Shown piece by piece: positions 48,923 through 59,634 of a stretch of DNA of 64,000 bases. The translations under genes and the position numbers were made by a program. The stretch is from CAWFMO01 sp963817065 (GTDB lineage Bacteria; Actinomycetota; Thermoleophilia; Solirubrobacterales; 70-9), in the NCBI GenBank assembly GCA_963817065.1, contig CAWFMO010000002.1, positions 901,501-965,500 on the forward strand, given 5' to 3'. Numbering within the stretch: the first letter of the stretch is position 1; every line of letters begins with the position of its first letter. Below the pieces are notes generated by a model. It was not told where the DNA came from, ran no database searches, and saw nothing but the letters and a program-made list of their open reading frames with translations.

Positions 48923-49212
48923 TACCTCACGTCTCGCGCGGCCCTGATCTCACTGATCAGTTCCTCGGCCCGCTCGCCGCTCGGCCAGGCCTCGCCGGGC
49001 AGGGGAGTGGCTGCCGCTTCCACGACCAGTTCGTGCAGGCGGCCGGCATCATCCAGCGCTTCCGCCGCCCGGCGGCTGTGCAGTGAGCCTGGGCTGATCA
49101 GGACGGCCACCGGCCGGCCGTGCCTGGTGATCGTCACTTCCTCGCCGCCCTCAACCCGGGTCAGCAGCTCGGGCAGCGCCGCCCGCGCCTCGGAGACCGT
49201 CATGGATGCCAC
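48922..49212 (-). CDS. vapB: Phd/YefM-type antitoxin
   Basis: A 96-residue antitoxin. N-terminal DNA-binding SVSEARAALPELLTRVEGGEEVTITRHGRPVAVLISP is the Phd/YefM fold, and the acidic C-terminal helix (GERAEELISEIRAARD) would bind the PIN toxin. It pairs with the downstream PIN toxin, and an operator dyad lies directly upstream. Confidence 0.88.
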   Translation of the reverse strand: MASMTVSEARAALPELLTRVEGGEEVTITRHGRPVAVLISPGSLHSRRAAEALDDAGRLHELVVEAAATPLPGEAWPSGERAEELISEIRAARDVR

Positions 49213-49220
49213 TCGGATAA

Positions 49221-49248
49221 TTGTACGTTAATGTACCTAGACGTACAA
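49221..49248. promoter_or_regulatory. Toxin-antitoxin operator
   Basis: TTGTACGT and ACGTACAA, perfect 8-bp arms with a 12-bp spacer (itself holding GTAC), 8 bp upstream of the antitoxin start. Expected site for autoregulation by VapBC. Confidence 0.7.
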
Positions 49249-49256
49249 CCAGCTGA

Positions 49257-49490
49257 TCAGCCGGACGCGTGGGACAGGGCCTGCTCCGCTTCCCGGACCA
49301 GGGCCGCAACTACCTCGGCGGCTGGCGGCAGGTCGGTGATCAGGTCGGCCGCCTCCCCGGCCCAGAACGGCAGCGGCGGCGCTTCGCCGTCGCCCACGGC
49401 GTCCCGGTAGGCCTGCCGGGCCTGACTCTGGGCCTCCACGTCGGCGACCAGCTCCCATGGCCGCCTCCCGTGGTCGCCGAAGGCCTACCG
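49257..49490 (-). pseudogene. Nitronate monooxygenase, C-terminal fragment
   Basis: About 75 codons ending at TGA 49257: PLPFWAGEAADLITDLPPAAEVVAALVREAEQAL is the usual end of actinobacterial nitronate monooxygenases (family: WAGQGxGLI.D.PPAAEVV). An in-frame stop precedes it at about 49,490, so the flavin-binding barrel is missing. It sits between vapBC and the flavin oxidase. Confidence 0.65.
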
Positions 49491-49527
49491 GCCCCTAGCC
49501 CACTATCGCGCTCGTCCCCGGCCCGGG

Positions 49528-50688
49528 TCAGCACCGCCGGATCGCGTCCGGGCTGAGGTCGGCGACGGTGGGGTAGCCGTCGACCGCCATCAGCAGGTCG
49601 GCCTCGGCCAGGATCGTCTTGAGCACGTGCACGATGCCGTCGGTGCCGCCCAGCGCGGCCCCGTAGACGTAGGGCCGGCCGATGCCGACCGCGGTGGCGC
49701 CCAGCGCGAGCGCCTTGACCACATCGGTGCCGGAGCGGACCCCGGAGTCGAACAGGACCGGCACGTCCGGCACCGCCGCGGCCACGTCGGCCAGGCAGTC
49801 GATCGCGGCCAGGCCGCCGTTGGCCTGGCGGCCGCCGTGGTTGGAGACGTAGATACCGTCGATACCGGCGTCGACGGCCCGGCGGGCGTCGTCCGGGTGG
49901 CAGATGCCCTTGACCACCATCGGCAGCGCGGTCAGCGAACGCAGCCAGGCGAGGTCGTCCCAGTTCAGCGGCCGGCCGAACATCAGCGCCCAGGTCAGGA
50001 TGGCGGTGTTCGGGTCCTCCTCCGGCGGCTTCTGCAGCCGGCTGCGGAACACCGGGTCGGAGAAGTAACTGGCCAGGCAGCGGCCCCGCAGCTGCGGGAA
50101 GTTCGAGGTGGCCAGGTCCCGTGGCCGCCAGCCGGTGACCCAGGTGTCGAGGGTGACCACGATCCCGCGGTAACCAGCCGCTTCCGCCCGCTGGACGAGG
50201 CTGGCCGCCACCTCCGGATCGGTCGGGCAGTACAGCTGGAAGAACCCCGGCGTCTCGCCCAGCTCCGCCGCCACGTCCTCCAGCGGGTCCTGGCTCAGCG
50301 TCGAGGCCACCATCGGCACCCCGGTCGCAGCAGCCGCGCGGGCCGTCGCCAGGTCGCCGTGGCCGTCCTGGGTGCAGATCCCGATCACCCCGACGGGGCC
50401 AGGAAGACCGGCGTACGGAACGTGGTGCCGAATAGCTCGACCGACAGGTCCCGGTCGGTGGTGGCCCGCAGCATCCGTGGCACCAGGCCCCAGTGCTCGA
50501 AGGCCCGCCGGTTAGTGCGCTGGGTGTGCTCGTCGCCGGCGCCGCCCGCCACGTAGGACCACGTACCCGGGGGCAGCGCCAGCTCCGCCCGCCGCTCCAG
50601 CTCCGCGAACGACATCGGCAGCGAGGGCACGCACACCGGACAGCCCGGCCAGGTAGATCTCGTTCTGCAAATCTCCGAAGTTGGCCAT
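49528..50688 (-). CDS. FMN-dependent alpha-hydroxyacid oxidase/dehydrogenase, two frameshifts
   Basis: About 385 residues of a glycolate/lactate-oxidase type barrel. From MANFGDLQNEIYLAGL the reading runs through PGTWSYVAGGAGDEHTQRTNR, LVPRML, FLAPSGVIGICTQDGHGDLATARAAAATGVPM, IVVTLDTWVTGWRPRD, MVVKGIC (FMN Lys), SNHGGRQ (catalytic His, Arg) and DSGVRSGTDVVKALALGATAVGIGRP. Indels at about 50,640 and 50,395. It oxidises a 2-hydroxyacid to the ketoacid. Position beside an HIBADH-like gene and OtnK suggests C3/C4 sugar acids; lactate 2-monooxygenase-like is also possible. Confidence 0.87.
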
Positions 50689-50734
50689 CCCGGCGATGCT
50701 AGCGGCCCAACCAATCAGCGGGCCAGATCCTTGG

Positions 50735-51583
50735 TCAGCGGTCGCGCAGGACCTCGATGACCGCCGAGTCATCCTGACGGCCGAGCCCCCGGTCATGCCC
50801 GCGCTGATACAGCTCCCGGGCCGCTCCGGCCAGCGGAACCTCGGCCCCCGCCTCGCCGGCCGCGCCGGTGACCAGGCCCATGTCCTTGACGAAGATGTCC
50901 AGTGCGCTGCGGACGTCGCCGAAGTCGCTGGCCACCATGCGGGCCCCCCGGTCATCGAACATGAACGACGCCGCCGCGCCGTCGCGCAGCACCTTCCAGC
51001 ACTCGCCCGGATCCAGCCCCAGGCTCTCGGCGAACGACAGCGCCTCGGCCGCGGCCGCGATGTGGACCCCGCACAGCAGCTGGTTGACCAGCTTCATGCG
51101 CTGGCCGTCGCCGGGGGAGGGGCCGACCACCGGGGCGCTGCGGGCCAGGGTGTCCAGCAGCGGCTGCACCCCGGCCACCGCTTCCGGTGACCCGGACACC
51201 AGGATGAGCAGGTCACCGCGGCCAGCCCGGGCGACCCCGCCCGACACCGGGGCGTCCACCACCGCGACACCCATCGCGGCCAGCCGGGCCGCGGCCGCCA
51301 CCACGGCCTCCGGCCCCACCGTCGACATGACCACCACGGTCTGCCCGTCGGCCAGCGCGTCCGCGGCCCCAGCCAGCACCTGCTCCAGCTGGTCCGGGGT
51401 CGCCACCATGACCACGACCGCGTCCGCGCCTGCCACCGCCTCGGCCACCGAGGCCGCCTCAAGCACGCCGTCCGGAACCCGTCCCGGCATCACGTCGTAG
51501 GCCGCCACCGGGTGCCCGGCCTGGGCCAGGCAGCCCGCCATCGGTGCGCCCATCGCTCCCAGCCCCAGCCAGCCGACTCGCAT
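50735..51583 (-). CDS. 3-hydroxyisobutyrate/tartronate-semialdehyde dehydrogenase-family enzyme
   Basis: An intact 282-residue beta-hydroxyacid dehydrogenase. NAD(P) opening VGWLGLGAMGAPMAGCLAQAGHPVAAYD, VDAPVSGGVARAGRG (D-x-P-V-S-G-G), KLVNQLLCGVHIAAAAEAL (catalytic Lys of K-x2-N) and the C-terminal helix FVKDMGLVTGAA are all in order. Upstream OtnK-like kinase overlaps in the Shine-Dalgarno region, so it may act as L-threonate or D-erythronate 2-dehydrogenase (LtnD-like) in that pathway. ATG 51583. Confidence 0.88.
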   Translation of the reverse strand: MRVGWLGLGAMGAPMAGCLAQAGHPVAAYDVMPGRVPDGVLEAASVAEAVAGADAVVVMVATPDQLEQVLAGAADALADGQTVVVMSTVGPEAVVAAAARLAAMGVAVVDAPVSGGVARAGRGDLLILVSGSPEAVAGVQPLLDTLARSAPVVGPSPGDGQRMKLVNQLLCGVHIAAAAEALSFAESLGLDPGECWKVLRDGAAASFMFDDRGARMVASDFGDVRSALDIFVKDMGLVTGAAGEAGAEVPLAGAARELYQRGHDRGLGRQDDSAVIEVLRDR

Positions 51584-52990
51584 CTATGCCTCTCCTCTGT
51601 TGTCGCCGGGGCCGTCGCCGGTCGAGGATCGCCACCACGTCAGCCAGCGTGTCCTCGTCCCCGACGTTGCCGGCGAAGACCACGTACGGCCGGCCGATGG
51701 CCGCAGGCTCGGCGTCCAGTGGCCGGAACACCGAGATCACCCCCGGGAACAGCTGCCCGGCTACCTTGGCCCGCCGGATACCCAGGCCTCGCACGGCGAC
51801 ATCGTGGGAGGTGATCCCGCCCTTGGCCACCACCCAGGCCGCCCGGCCGCCAGCGCGTCACGGACCACCCCGGACAGCGCGGCCGACACCGTGCGCGCGA
51901 TGGCCAGGCTGTCCCCGCGGTCGCGCCCGGGGACCAGCGTCCGGCTGGTGTAGAGCACCACGTCGGAGCGGGTCAGCGCCGCCTTGACCTGGGCCGCCAC
52001 CGTGGCGACCACGTCCGCGCCGGCCAGCAACGCGGGCACGTCCAGCTCGACCGACCGCACCCCGCCGCGGGCCTGCAGCGCCGCGACCTGCCGGCTGGTC
52101 TGCCCCACGTGCGACCCCACCACCACCAGCCCGTGACCGGCCGGAGGGCCATCCGGGAACAGCTCGGCGCCGCGCAGCGGAGCCTTGGGCCCCATGCCCG
52201 CCAGCGACCGGACGAACGAAGGCCCGGTCCGGAACGCGAACGTGCGCCCGGCCTGCTCGGCCAGCAGCACTCCGAGGGCCACGGTGTCCAGGTCGGAGTA
52301 CTCGGTCGCGTTGACCACCACCCACTGGCCATCCCGCACCCCGGACAGCAGGTCGCGGACCCGCTCCGGTCCGCCCGTGCGGATGTCGACCAGGCTCAGG
52401 CTGAGCACGTCGTCCCGGCTGACCTCGCCGCCACTCTTCTCGGCCACGAAGTCGCGCAGGTCGGAGGAGGTGTAGCCGAACGTCTTGTCCTGGGCGAACT
52501 CGGTCTGGCCCACCGGCACCAGCCCAGTGGCTAGCCGGGCCCAGTGAATGTCACCCGCGGTCAGCCGCCCAGCCTCCAGGAACGCCGGCGCCAGCAAGAT
52601 CCCGTCGTAGCCACGTCCGCCCACCGCCCGCGACGCCGCCTGCAGCGCCCCGACCTCGGCGAATACGTGTCCCCGCAGGGTCGAGTCACTCCGGCTGACC
52701 AGCTGGACCCGCCCCGATCGCCGCTGCGCCGCGGCCAGCAACCCCCGGGCCACCCGGTCGTTCAGCGCGATCGCGTCCGCCTCGTCCAGCGACCGGGTGT
52801 TGGTCAGCACGAAACACGTACCGGCCTGCCCGTCGAACGCGGACCCGTAGGCGTCTTCGTCTTCCACGGTCACGACCTGCACGTCGTGGACCGCCTGGGA
52901 CCCGGTCGGGTCGTCGTCCAGGACCCCAGCAGGAGCCGGCCGTCGGCTCGCAGCGCCCGGATCGACACCCGCACGTCCTCGTCGTCGGGG
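51584..52990 (-). CDS. Four-carbon acid sugar kinase (OtnK/DUF1537 family), frameshifts
   Basis: About 465 residues: N-terminal DDDPTGSQAVHDVQVVT (family DDDPTG), TNTRSLDEADA, SRSDSTLRGHVFAE, LLAPAFLEAGRLTAGDIHW, then the second domain with YTSRTLVPGRDRG and the KGGITSHDVAVRGLGIRRAKVAGQLFPGV motif, which is the conserved nucleotide-binding end of the family. It phosphorylates 3-keto-tetronates derived from threonate or erythronate. Indels lie at about 52,920 and 51,845. Its first residues are uncertain because the join to region 3 begins at about 52,990. Confidence 0.88.
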
Positions 52991-53035
52991 CGGGGTGGGA
53001 CACCCGCCGCCGCGCCGATCGCTGTACAGCCGGCC
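52985..53035. other. Probable second chimeric join
   Basis: The minus-strand OtnK gene loses sense before 52,990, and on the plus strand a membrane-protein frame is already open without a start. Codon usage and gene families change from actinomycete to Myxococcota-like to the right. Exact base not resolved. Confidence 0.6.
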
Positions 53036-53368
53036 GCATCGCAGCCGGCGGTCGTGGAAACCGACCCGAGCCACAAGTCGGTCGTCCACGCCGACGTGTC
53101 GCCGCCCCGTAACTACATGGCGACGATCGCTGGCAGCGCATTCCTCGGGGCCGCCGCCGGCGCGTTGATCGGCGGCGCCATCTACTTCCTGGGCAACCAG
53201 AATCACCCCTACAACATCGCGTACTGGGCGGCGGGCGGTGTGCTGGTCGGTACCGGCGTCGGCTTGACTCAGATCCTGGTGCAGGAGAGCCGCGCCTCGC
53301 AAGCGACCGCCATGGTCTCGGACCCGGCGCCGACGCTGCGCCTGGCGCTGTTCCACACGCAGTTCTAG
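53020..53368 (+). CDS. Glycine-zipper-like membrane protein, 5' end missing
   Basis: About 115 residues end at TAG 53366-53368: a Pro/Ala/Val-rich soluble stretch, then two hydrophobic helices joined by a turn (MATIAGSAFLGAAAGALIGGAIYFL and IAYWAAGGVLVGTGVGLTQILV) with small-residue spacing (AGALIGGA). The first part is cut by the join. I do not recognise it; it resembles small proteobacterial inner-membrane anchors. Clean codon use supports a real gene. Confidence 0.55.
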
Positions 53369-53458
53369 CCGCGAATTCGACGAGGTGGCGCGGGCCCGGT
53401 GCCGTTCTGGCCGGCCCGTCGCCGCCGTCGCGCAGGCGCATCGATCGGGAGGTGTCGG

Positions 53459-54910
53459 TCAGAACGGATAGGCCTGCTTGCCGTCTTCGATGGTGATCCA
53501 GCGCAGATCGGTGAACTGATCGATCGCCGCCTTGCCGCCGAACCGGCCGTAGCCACTGCCCTTCATGCCGCCAAACGGCATCTGCGCCTCGTCGTGCACC
53601 GTCGGTCCGTTGATGTGGCAGATGCCCGACTGGACCCGCTTGGCGACCTCGAAAGCGCGCAGCACGTCACGGCCGAACACGGACGCCGACAGGCCGTACT
53701 CGGTCGCGTTGGCCACGCGCACAGCTTCGTCGGCACCGCGCACACGCACGACGCAGAGCACGGGCCCGAATGATTCTTCGCGGTAAAGGCGCATCTGACG
53801 GGGTCACGCCGTCGAGCACGGTTGCGTTCAGGACGGTGCCCTGGCGGCCCCCGCCCGCCGCCAGCCTGGCGCCCGGCCGCGACCGCCTCTTTGATCAGCC
53901 CCTCGACCCGATCGGCGGCCTCGGGTCCGACCATCGACCCGAGGACGACATGTCCGCGCGGATCGCCCGCGGGCAGCGATGACGCCTTGGCCGCCAGCTT
54001 TTGCACGAACGCATCGGCGACCGAATCATCGACGATGGCCAGCTCGGTCGACATGCAGATCTGGCCCTGGTTGGCGTAGGCGCCGAAGGCAGCCGCGTTG
54101 ACCGCGGCGTCCAGATCGGCGTCGTCGAGCACGATCAGCGGCGCCTTGCCGCCCAGCTCCAGCAACACCGGCTTCAGATGATGCGCGGCGCGCTCGGCGA
54201 TGATCCGGCCGACCTTGGTCGAGCCGGTGAAGTTCACCCGCTTGACCGCGGGGTGGGCGATCAGCGCATCGACGATCGCCGCCGCGTCGGCGGGCGCGTT
54301 GGTGACGACGTTGACCACCCCTGGCGCCAGCCCGGCCTCGCGCATCACCTCGCCGATCAGACGGTGCGTCGCTGGACAGCTCTCGGACGCCTTGAGCACC
54401 ACCGTGTTGCCGCACGCCAGCGGCATGGCGATGGCGCGCACGCCCAGGATGATGGGCGCGTTCCAGGGCGCGATGCCGACGACGACGCCGACCGGCTGGC
54501 GATACGAGAACGCGAGGCACCCGGGCTTGTCGGAGGGGATGACCTCGCCGCCGACCTGCGTGGTCATGGCGGCCGCCTCGCGCAACATGGTGCTGGCCAG
54601 CATGATGTTGAACCCGGCCCACGGCGCGGTCGAATCCGGTCTCGTCGGTCATGCGCGCGACGGCGTCGTCGGTGCGCGATTGAAGGATGTCGGCGGCCTT
54701 CAGCAGCTTGAGCCGCCGTTCGTTGGGTCCCAGCGCCGCCCACGCCGGGAAGGCGGCCGCCGCGGCGTCGACGGCGGCGACCGCATCCGCCACCGAGGCC
54801 GCGGCCGCGCGTGTCGCCGCCTGGCCCGTCATCGGGTTCGAACGGGTGAAGGTCTTGCCGCCGGCCGCGCCGGTGTCCTGATTGTTGACCAGCATCGAGG
54901 TGTCGAACAT
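53459..54910 (-). CDS. Aldehyde dehydrogenase, salicylaldehyde/vanillin-type, frameshifts
   Basis: About 485 residues. FTRSNPMTGQAATRAAAAS, VVVGIAPWNAPIILGVRAIAMPLACGNTVVLKASE, VNFTGSTKVGR, LELGGKAPLIVLDDADLDAAVNAAAFGAYANQGQICMSTEL (catalytic Glu and Cys) and EESFGPVLCVVRV...GKAAIDQFTDLRWITIED identify an NAD(P)-dependent ALDH of the salicylaldehyde or benzaldehyde group. Indels at about 54,625, 53,860 and 53,790. ATG 54910 with RBS GGAAGGA. It is the last gene of the liv-type operon, so the ABC system may import an aromatic or branched-chain compound that is then oxidised. Confidence 0.86.
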
Positions 54911-54958
54911 GGGTGGTCCTTCCTCCCGGTCGCCCGGGACACGGTTTGTGAACGAGCT

Positions 54959-55761
54959 GTCAGATGGTGATGGGGGCCGAGGCTCGGGTGGCGACGCCAG
55001 CGCAGGGCGGGTGCGGCGGGCGCCCGACACGTCGCTGCCGAGATAGGCGCGCTGGATCAGATCCGTCGCCAGCAGATCGGCGCCCCGCCCTTCCGCGACG
55101 ATCGAGCCCCGCTCGAGCACGTAGCTGTAGTCGGCGATCGCCAGCGCCTGGCGTACGTTCTGTTCGACCAGCAGCACCGCCGTGCCCTGGTCCCGGATCC
55201 GACGCAGCAGGCGAAACAGCTCCGCGATCATCCTGGGCGCCAGACCCAGCGATGGTTCATCCAGCATCAGCAGCCGCGGCCGGCTGACCAGCGCGCGCGC
55301 CACCGCCACCATCTGCTGCTCGCCGCCGCTCATCGTGCCGGCCGGCTGGCCCAGGCGCTCGCCGAGACGCGGGAACAAGAGCAGCACCTGCTGGATCGAT
55401 TCGGTCCGTTCGCGCCGAGACCGCAGGTAACCGCCAAGCTCCAGGTTTTCGCGCACCGTCATCTCTCCGAAGAGCTGACGCCCTTCCGGCACCAGAACCA
55501 TTCCACGGGCGACGCGACCGGATACCGTCTCGCCGGACGCAGCGGCCTTGTCTCGCAGCTCCTCTCCGCCGAAGCGGATGCGCCCTCGGCTGGGTATGAC
55601 GCCGGCGATGGCGCTCAGCAAGGTGGTTTTTCCCGCGCCGTTGGCGCCCACCAGCACGACCAGCGCACCGTCTGGCACACGCAAGCAGATGTCCGCGAGC
55701 ACGTCGGTGGTCCCGTAGCCGGCGGCCAGATTGGCGACCTCGAGAAGCCCAGCCGTCGTTG

Positions 55762-55765
<4 letters not shown>
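54959..55765 (-). CDS. livF: Branched-chain amino acid ABC transporter ATP-binding protein LivF
   Basis: About 240-265 residues. Walker A GANGAGKTT, signature MSGGEQQMVAVARALVSRPRLLMLDEPSLGLAP (Walker B), VLLVEQNVRQALAIADYSYVLERG is the LivF-specific end. The frame runs on past the expected stop into the aldehyde dehydrogenase; shifting one base gives PITI and a TGA at about 54,959. The GTG start overlaps the livG stop (GTGA). Works with LivG on the membrane pair LivH/LivM. Confidence 0.9.
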
Positions 55766-56551
<786 letters not shown>

Positions 56552-56568
<17 letters not shown>

Positions 56569-57529
56569 CGCGGCGCACCACCTTGGACCGGGGCGCCAGC
56601 CGGCGATCGAGCCACCCGCCAGGCGCGAGCCAGCCGACACCGGCGAGCCCGCCCGGCAGGAAAAGGACCGAGACGATCAGCAGCAGCCCGAGCGCGATCA
56701 TGTACACATAGGGCAGATTCAGCCGCAGGGTCTCGGCCAGCAGGCTGAAGAGCACCGCGCCCATCACCGGGCCGTGCAGCCGTGCCGGGCCGCCGACCAT
56801 TGCGATCAGCACCGTCTGGAAGAGGATGAACGGATTGAACACCGAGCTGGGATCGATGTACGTCCAGCGCGGCGCCATCGCCGCACCGATGGCGCCCGCG
56901 AACGCGGCGCTGAGGCAGAACGCCATCAGCTTGACGCGCGCGGGATCGACCCCCAGCGTCGCCGCGCGCTGTTCGTCGTCGCCGACCGCGCGCAGCGCGA
57001 CGCCCAGATCACTGCGCTGGACCAGGCGGAACGCCAGCAGCGACGCGGCGGCGACCGTGGCGACCGTCCAGTAGACCGCGGGCGCGTCGGGCGTATCGGT
57101 CATGACCCGTCCGACCGTCCCAAAGCGAGCCTTCTCGACGTAGGTGACGGTGTGGCGAACCACCTCGCCGAGGCCGAAGGTCAGCACCGCGAAATAGGCG
57201 CCGCGCAAGCGCAGCGTCACCAGCCCGATCAGCCAAGCGACGGCCGCGGCGACCAGCGCGCCCGCGACGATCACCAGGGGCCACGGCATCGTGCCCAGCG
57301 CGAACGCCGTCGTGTACGCGCCCAGGCCGAAGAACGCCGACGTCGCCAGCGACAGCGTGCGCGTTGGCCCGCTGAAGATCGACCAGCTGACCGCCAGCGC
57401 CGTGTACATGAGGCAGGTGAGCGCGAGCGCCAGCGGAAATGGGGACGCGTAGAGCGGCAGCGCGATCAGCGTAGCCGCTCCGGCCACGGCACCGGCAACC
57501 GCAACGGCGCGCCGCGTGGGCCTGGTCAT
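56552..57529 (-). CDS. livM: Branched-chain amino acid ABC permease LivM
   Basis: About 325 residues, intact. Eight to nine helices with ALALTCLMYTALAVSWSIFSG and FAVLTFGLGEVVRHT, then the family EAA-like loop AVGDDEQRAATLGVDPARVKLMAFCLSAAFAGAIGAAMAP and C-terminal LPYVYMIALGLLLIVSVLFLPGGLAG. ATG 57529 overlaps the livH stop by 4 bp (ATGA). Forms the channel with LivH. Confidence 0.9.
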
Positions 57530-58405
57530 CGCGCCAGCAGCCCCCTCGGCCGGACCAGCATGACCAGCACGAAGACGCCGTACGACAGCAAGGTTCGCAG
57601 CGATGGATTGGTCAGATGCACTCCGAAGCTCTCGACCATGCCCAGCACCAACGCGCCCACCAGGCTGCCGACGATGTGCCCCAGGCCGCCCAGCGTGATC
57701 ACGATCAGCGCGGTCACCGTGTACGACTCGCCCATCGAAGGCGCGATCTCGAAGATCATGGACAGCAGCGAGCCGGCGACGCCCGCCAGCGCCAGGCCGA
57801 CCGCGAAGCACAACGGGTGCAGCCGCGGCGTGTCGATGCCCACCAGCCGCGCGCCCAGCGGGGATTGCAGCATGGCGCGCACGGCCTTGCCCGCATGGTG
57901 GCGCGCAGGCAGATCGACCAGCCCGGCGCTGACCAGCACCACGACGCCGAACACCACGACGCGGTTCGCGGTCACGATGACGCCGCCGATTCGCAGCGGT
58001 GGGCCAGGTAGTCATAGCCGCGAGGTCGGCGCCCCAGACCAGCGAGCGCCGACGTTCTGCAGCACGAACAGCAAGCCGAATCCGATGAGCAGGCTGCGCT
58101 CTTCCAGCACCTCGACGGTGGGCGAAGTGCGCGCCAGGCGGGCGGAAGATCAATCGATGCAGCGCAAGCCCGAGCACGAACATCGCCAGCGCCGTGACCG
58201 GCACGAACCAGCAGCGGGCTCGCGCCCGGTCGCCGTGCGCAAGGCGTAGGTGAGATAGGCGCCGATCATCAGGAACTCGCCATGCGCGATGTTCATGATG
58301 CGCATCAGCCCGTACTGCAGATTCAGGCCGAGTCGCGACCAGCGCGTAGATGCCGCCCGTGATCAGGCCGGCGACCGCGAGATCAGCGAACAGCGACGCC
58401 GTCAC
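57526..58405 (-). CDS. livH: Branched-chain amino acid ABC permease LivH, many frameshifts
   Basis: About 290 residues. The C-terminal 120 residues are clean: ARLVGIDTPRLHPLCFAVGLALAGVAGSLL (EAA loop), MGESYTVTALIVITLGGLGHIVGSLVGALVLGMVESFG, MLVRPRGLLAR. N-terminal helices LAVAGLITGGIYALVA and MRIMNIAHGEFLMIGAYL are in other frames; about five indels lie between 57,975 and 58,336. GTG 58405. Partner of LivM. Confidence 0.82.
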
Positions 58406-58411
58406 CGCGGC

Positions 58412-59634
58412 TCATTTCCAGGGCGGCTTGGGAAACACCGGCGGGCGCGGTGGCGTGATCCTTGGGCCAGACCACCTCGAACTCGCCCTTTTGCCACTGC
58501 CCGACCGTGCCCGGGGTCGTTGATGTTCTCGCACCCTTGAACCGGATCGGCCCGATGATGGTCTGAGAACTCTGTCGCGCGATGTATCGCCTTGGTCTTC
58601 GTCGGTCGAGGCCGACCTTCTCCACCGCCTGCTGCAGGATCTGCAGCGCCGCCCAGGCGTGACCGCTGGCCCAGCGGTCGGGTTCCTTCTGAATGCTTCT
58701 TCACGTGCGCGTCGAAATAGGCCTTGGCGGCCGCGCTGGTCTTCGGGTTCCAGACCCCATGCCCATGACGCCCTCGGCGCGAACCGCCCATCCGTCTCGA
58801 TAGAGAGGGAACGCGGTGCCGACGGCGGTAGAACACTTGGGCGTTGTAGCCGGATCTCCTTCGCCTGCTATGTCGCGAGGATGTTGTCCGGCGGATAGGT
58901 GATTCCCAGGAACGCGTCGACGTTCGCCTTGATCGCCTTAAGGACCGGCGAGAGATCCTTGACCCCGAGCGGGTAGCTCTTCGTCTCGATGACCTCGAGG
59001 CCCGTGTCCTTCAGCAGCGGGCGCGAGGGTGGCGTGACATCTCCATCCCGAACAGATCGTTGATGTAGATGAGGCCACCGGGCTTGACCTGCTTTTCGGC
59101 CAGGGAGCAGATCGACCGCGCTCCCATCATGCGTCCGGCTGCTGGAGGATCGCGAAGAAGTAGGGGAACGACAGCTCCTTCAGCTTGCGCGAGCAGGCGG
59201 TGGGGCCATCATCGGGTAGCCGTACTTGTTCGCGATCGGCGCGACCGCGAAGTTCGTGGCGGTGCCCCACGGCGGCAGGATGAGATCGACCTTGTCCGTC
59301 CCCATGAGCTTCTCGTAGTGCGAACGGGGTCTCGACCTCGCTGCGGTCGTCGTATCCAACGAACTCGATCTTCCTTTTCTGCCCTTGACGTCAGGCCACC
59401 GGAGGCGTTGACCTGTTCGGCCCAGAGCATGTAGTTCGGTTCCTGGGTCACCTGCGCGCCCGCCGCGAACGGTCCGGTGCGGGAGATGGCGTACCCGATG
59501 CGGATGGGCGCATCGTCCGCGGCGCGCGCCGGGCCGGCACCCGTCGCGGCCAGCAGCGCAATCAGCGCGGCGCCGAGGCATCCCGTTGCGGTCATCAGCT
59601 TCGCGGGCAGCTTCACGTTCGACGCGCGTCGCAT
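58412..59634 (-). CDS. livK: Branched-chain/amide ABC substrate-binding protein (LivK-like), many frameshifts
   Basis: About 405 residues, periplasmic. A signal peptide (LMTATGCLGAALIALLAATGAGPARAAD, cleavage at ARA) precedes IRIGYAISRTGPFAAGAQVTQEPNYMLWAEQVNASGG, the family opening, then YEKLMGTDKVDLILPPWGTATNFAVAPIANKYGYPM and a C-terminal VFPKPPWK-stop. Seven or more indels make the middle illegible. The typical lipoprotein Cys is absent, so it is probably a soluble periplasmic protein. It opens the operon, and its start overlaps the ybbR tail. Confidence 0.83.

Noticed and set aside
21880..53030. A genomic island inserted into one host between two joins
   Set aside because: The two flanks (Thermoleophilia-like and Myxococcota-like) do not match each other, so this is not an island within one genome; no integrase or direct repeats at the ends.
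53459..54910. 2-oxoglutarate semialdehyde dehydrogenase completing the hydroxyproline pathway
   Set aside because: It lies beyond a probable join, belongs to the Liv operon and has aromatic-ALDH features.
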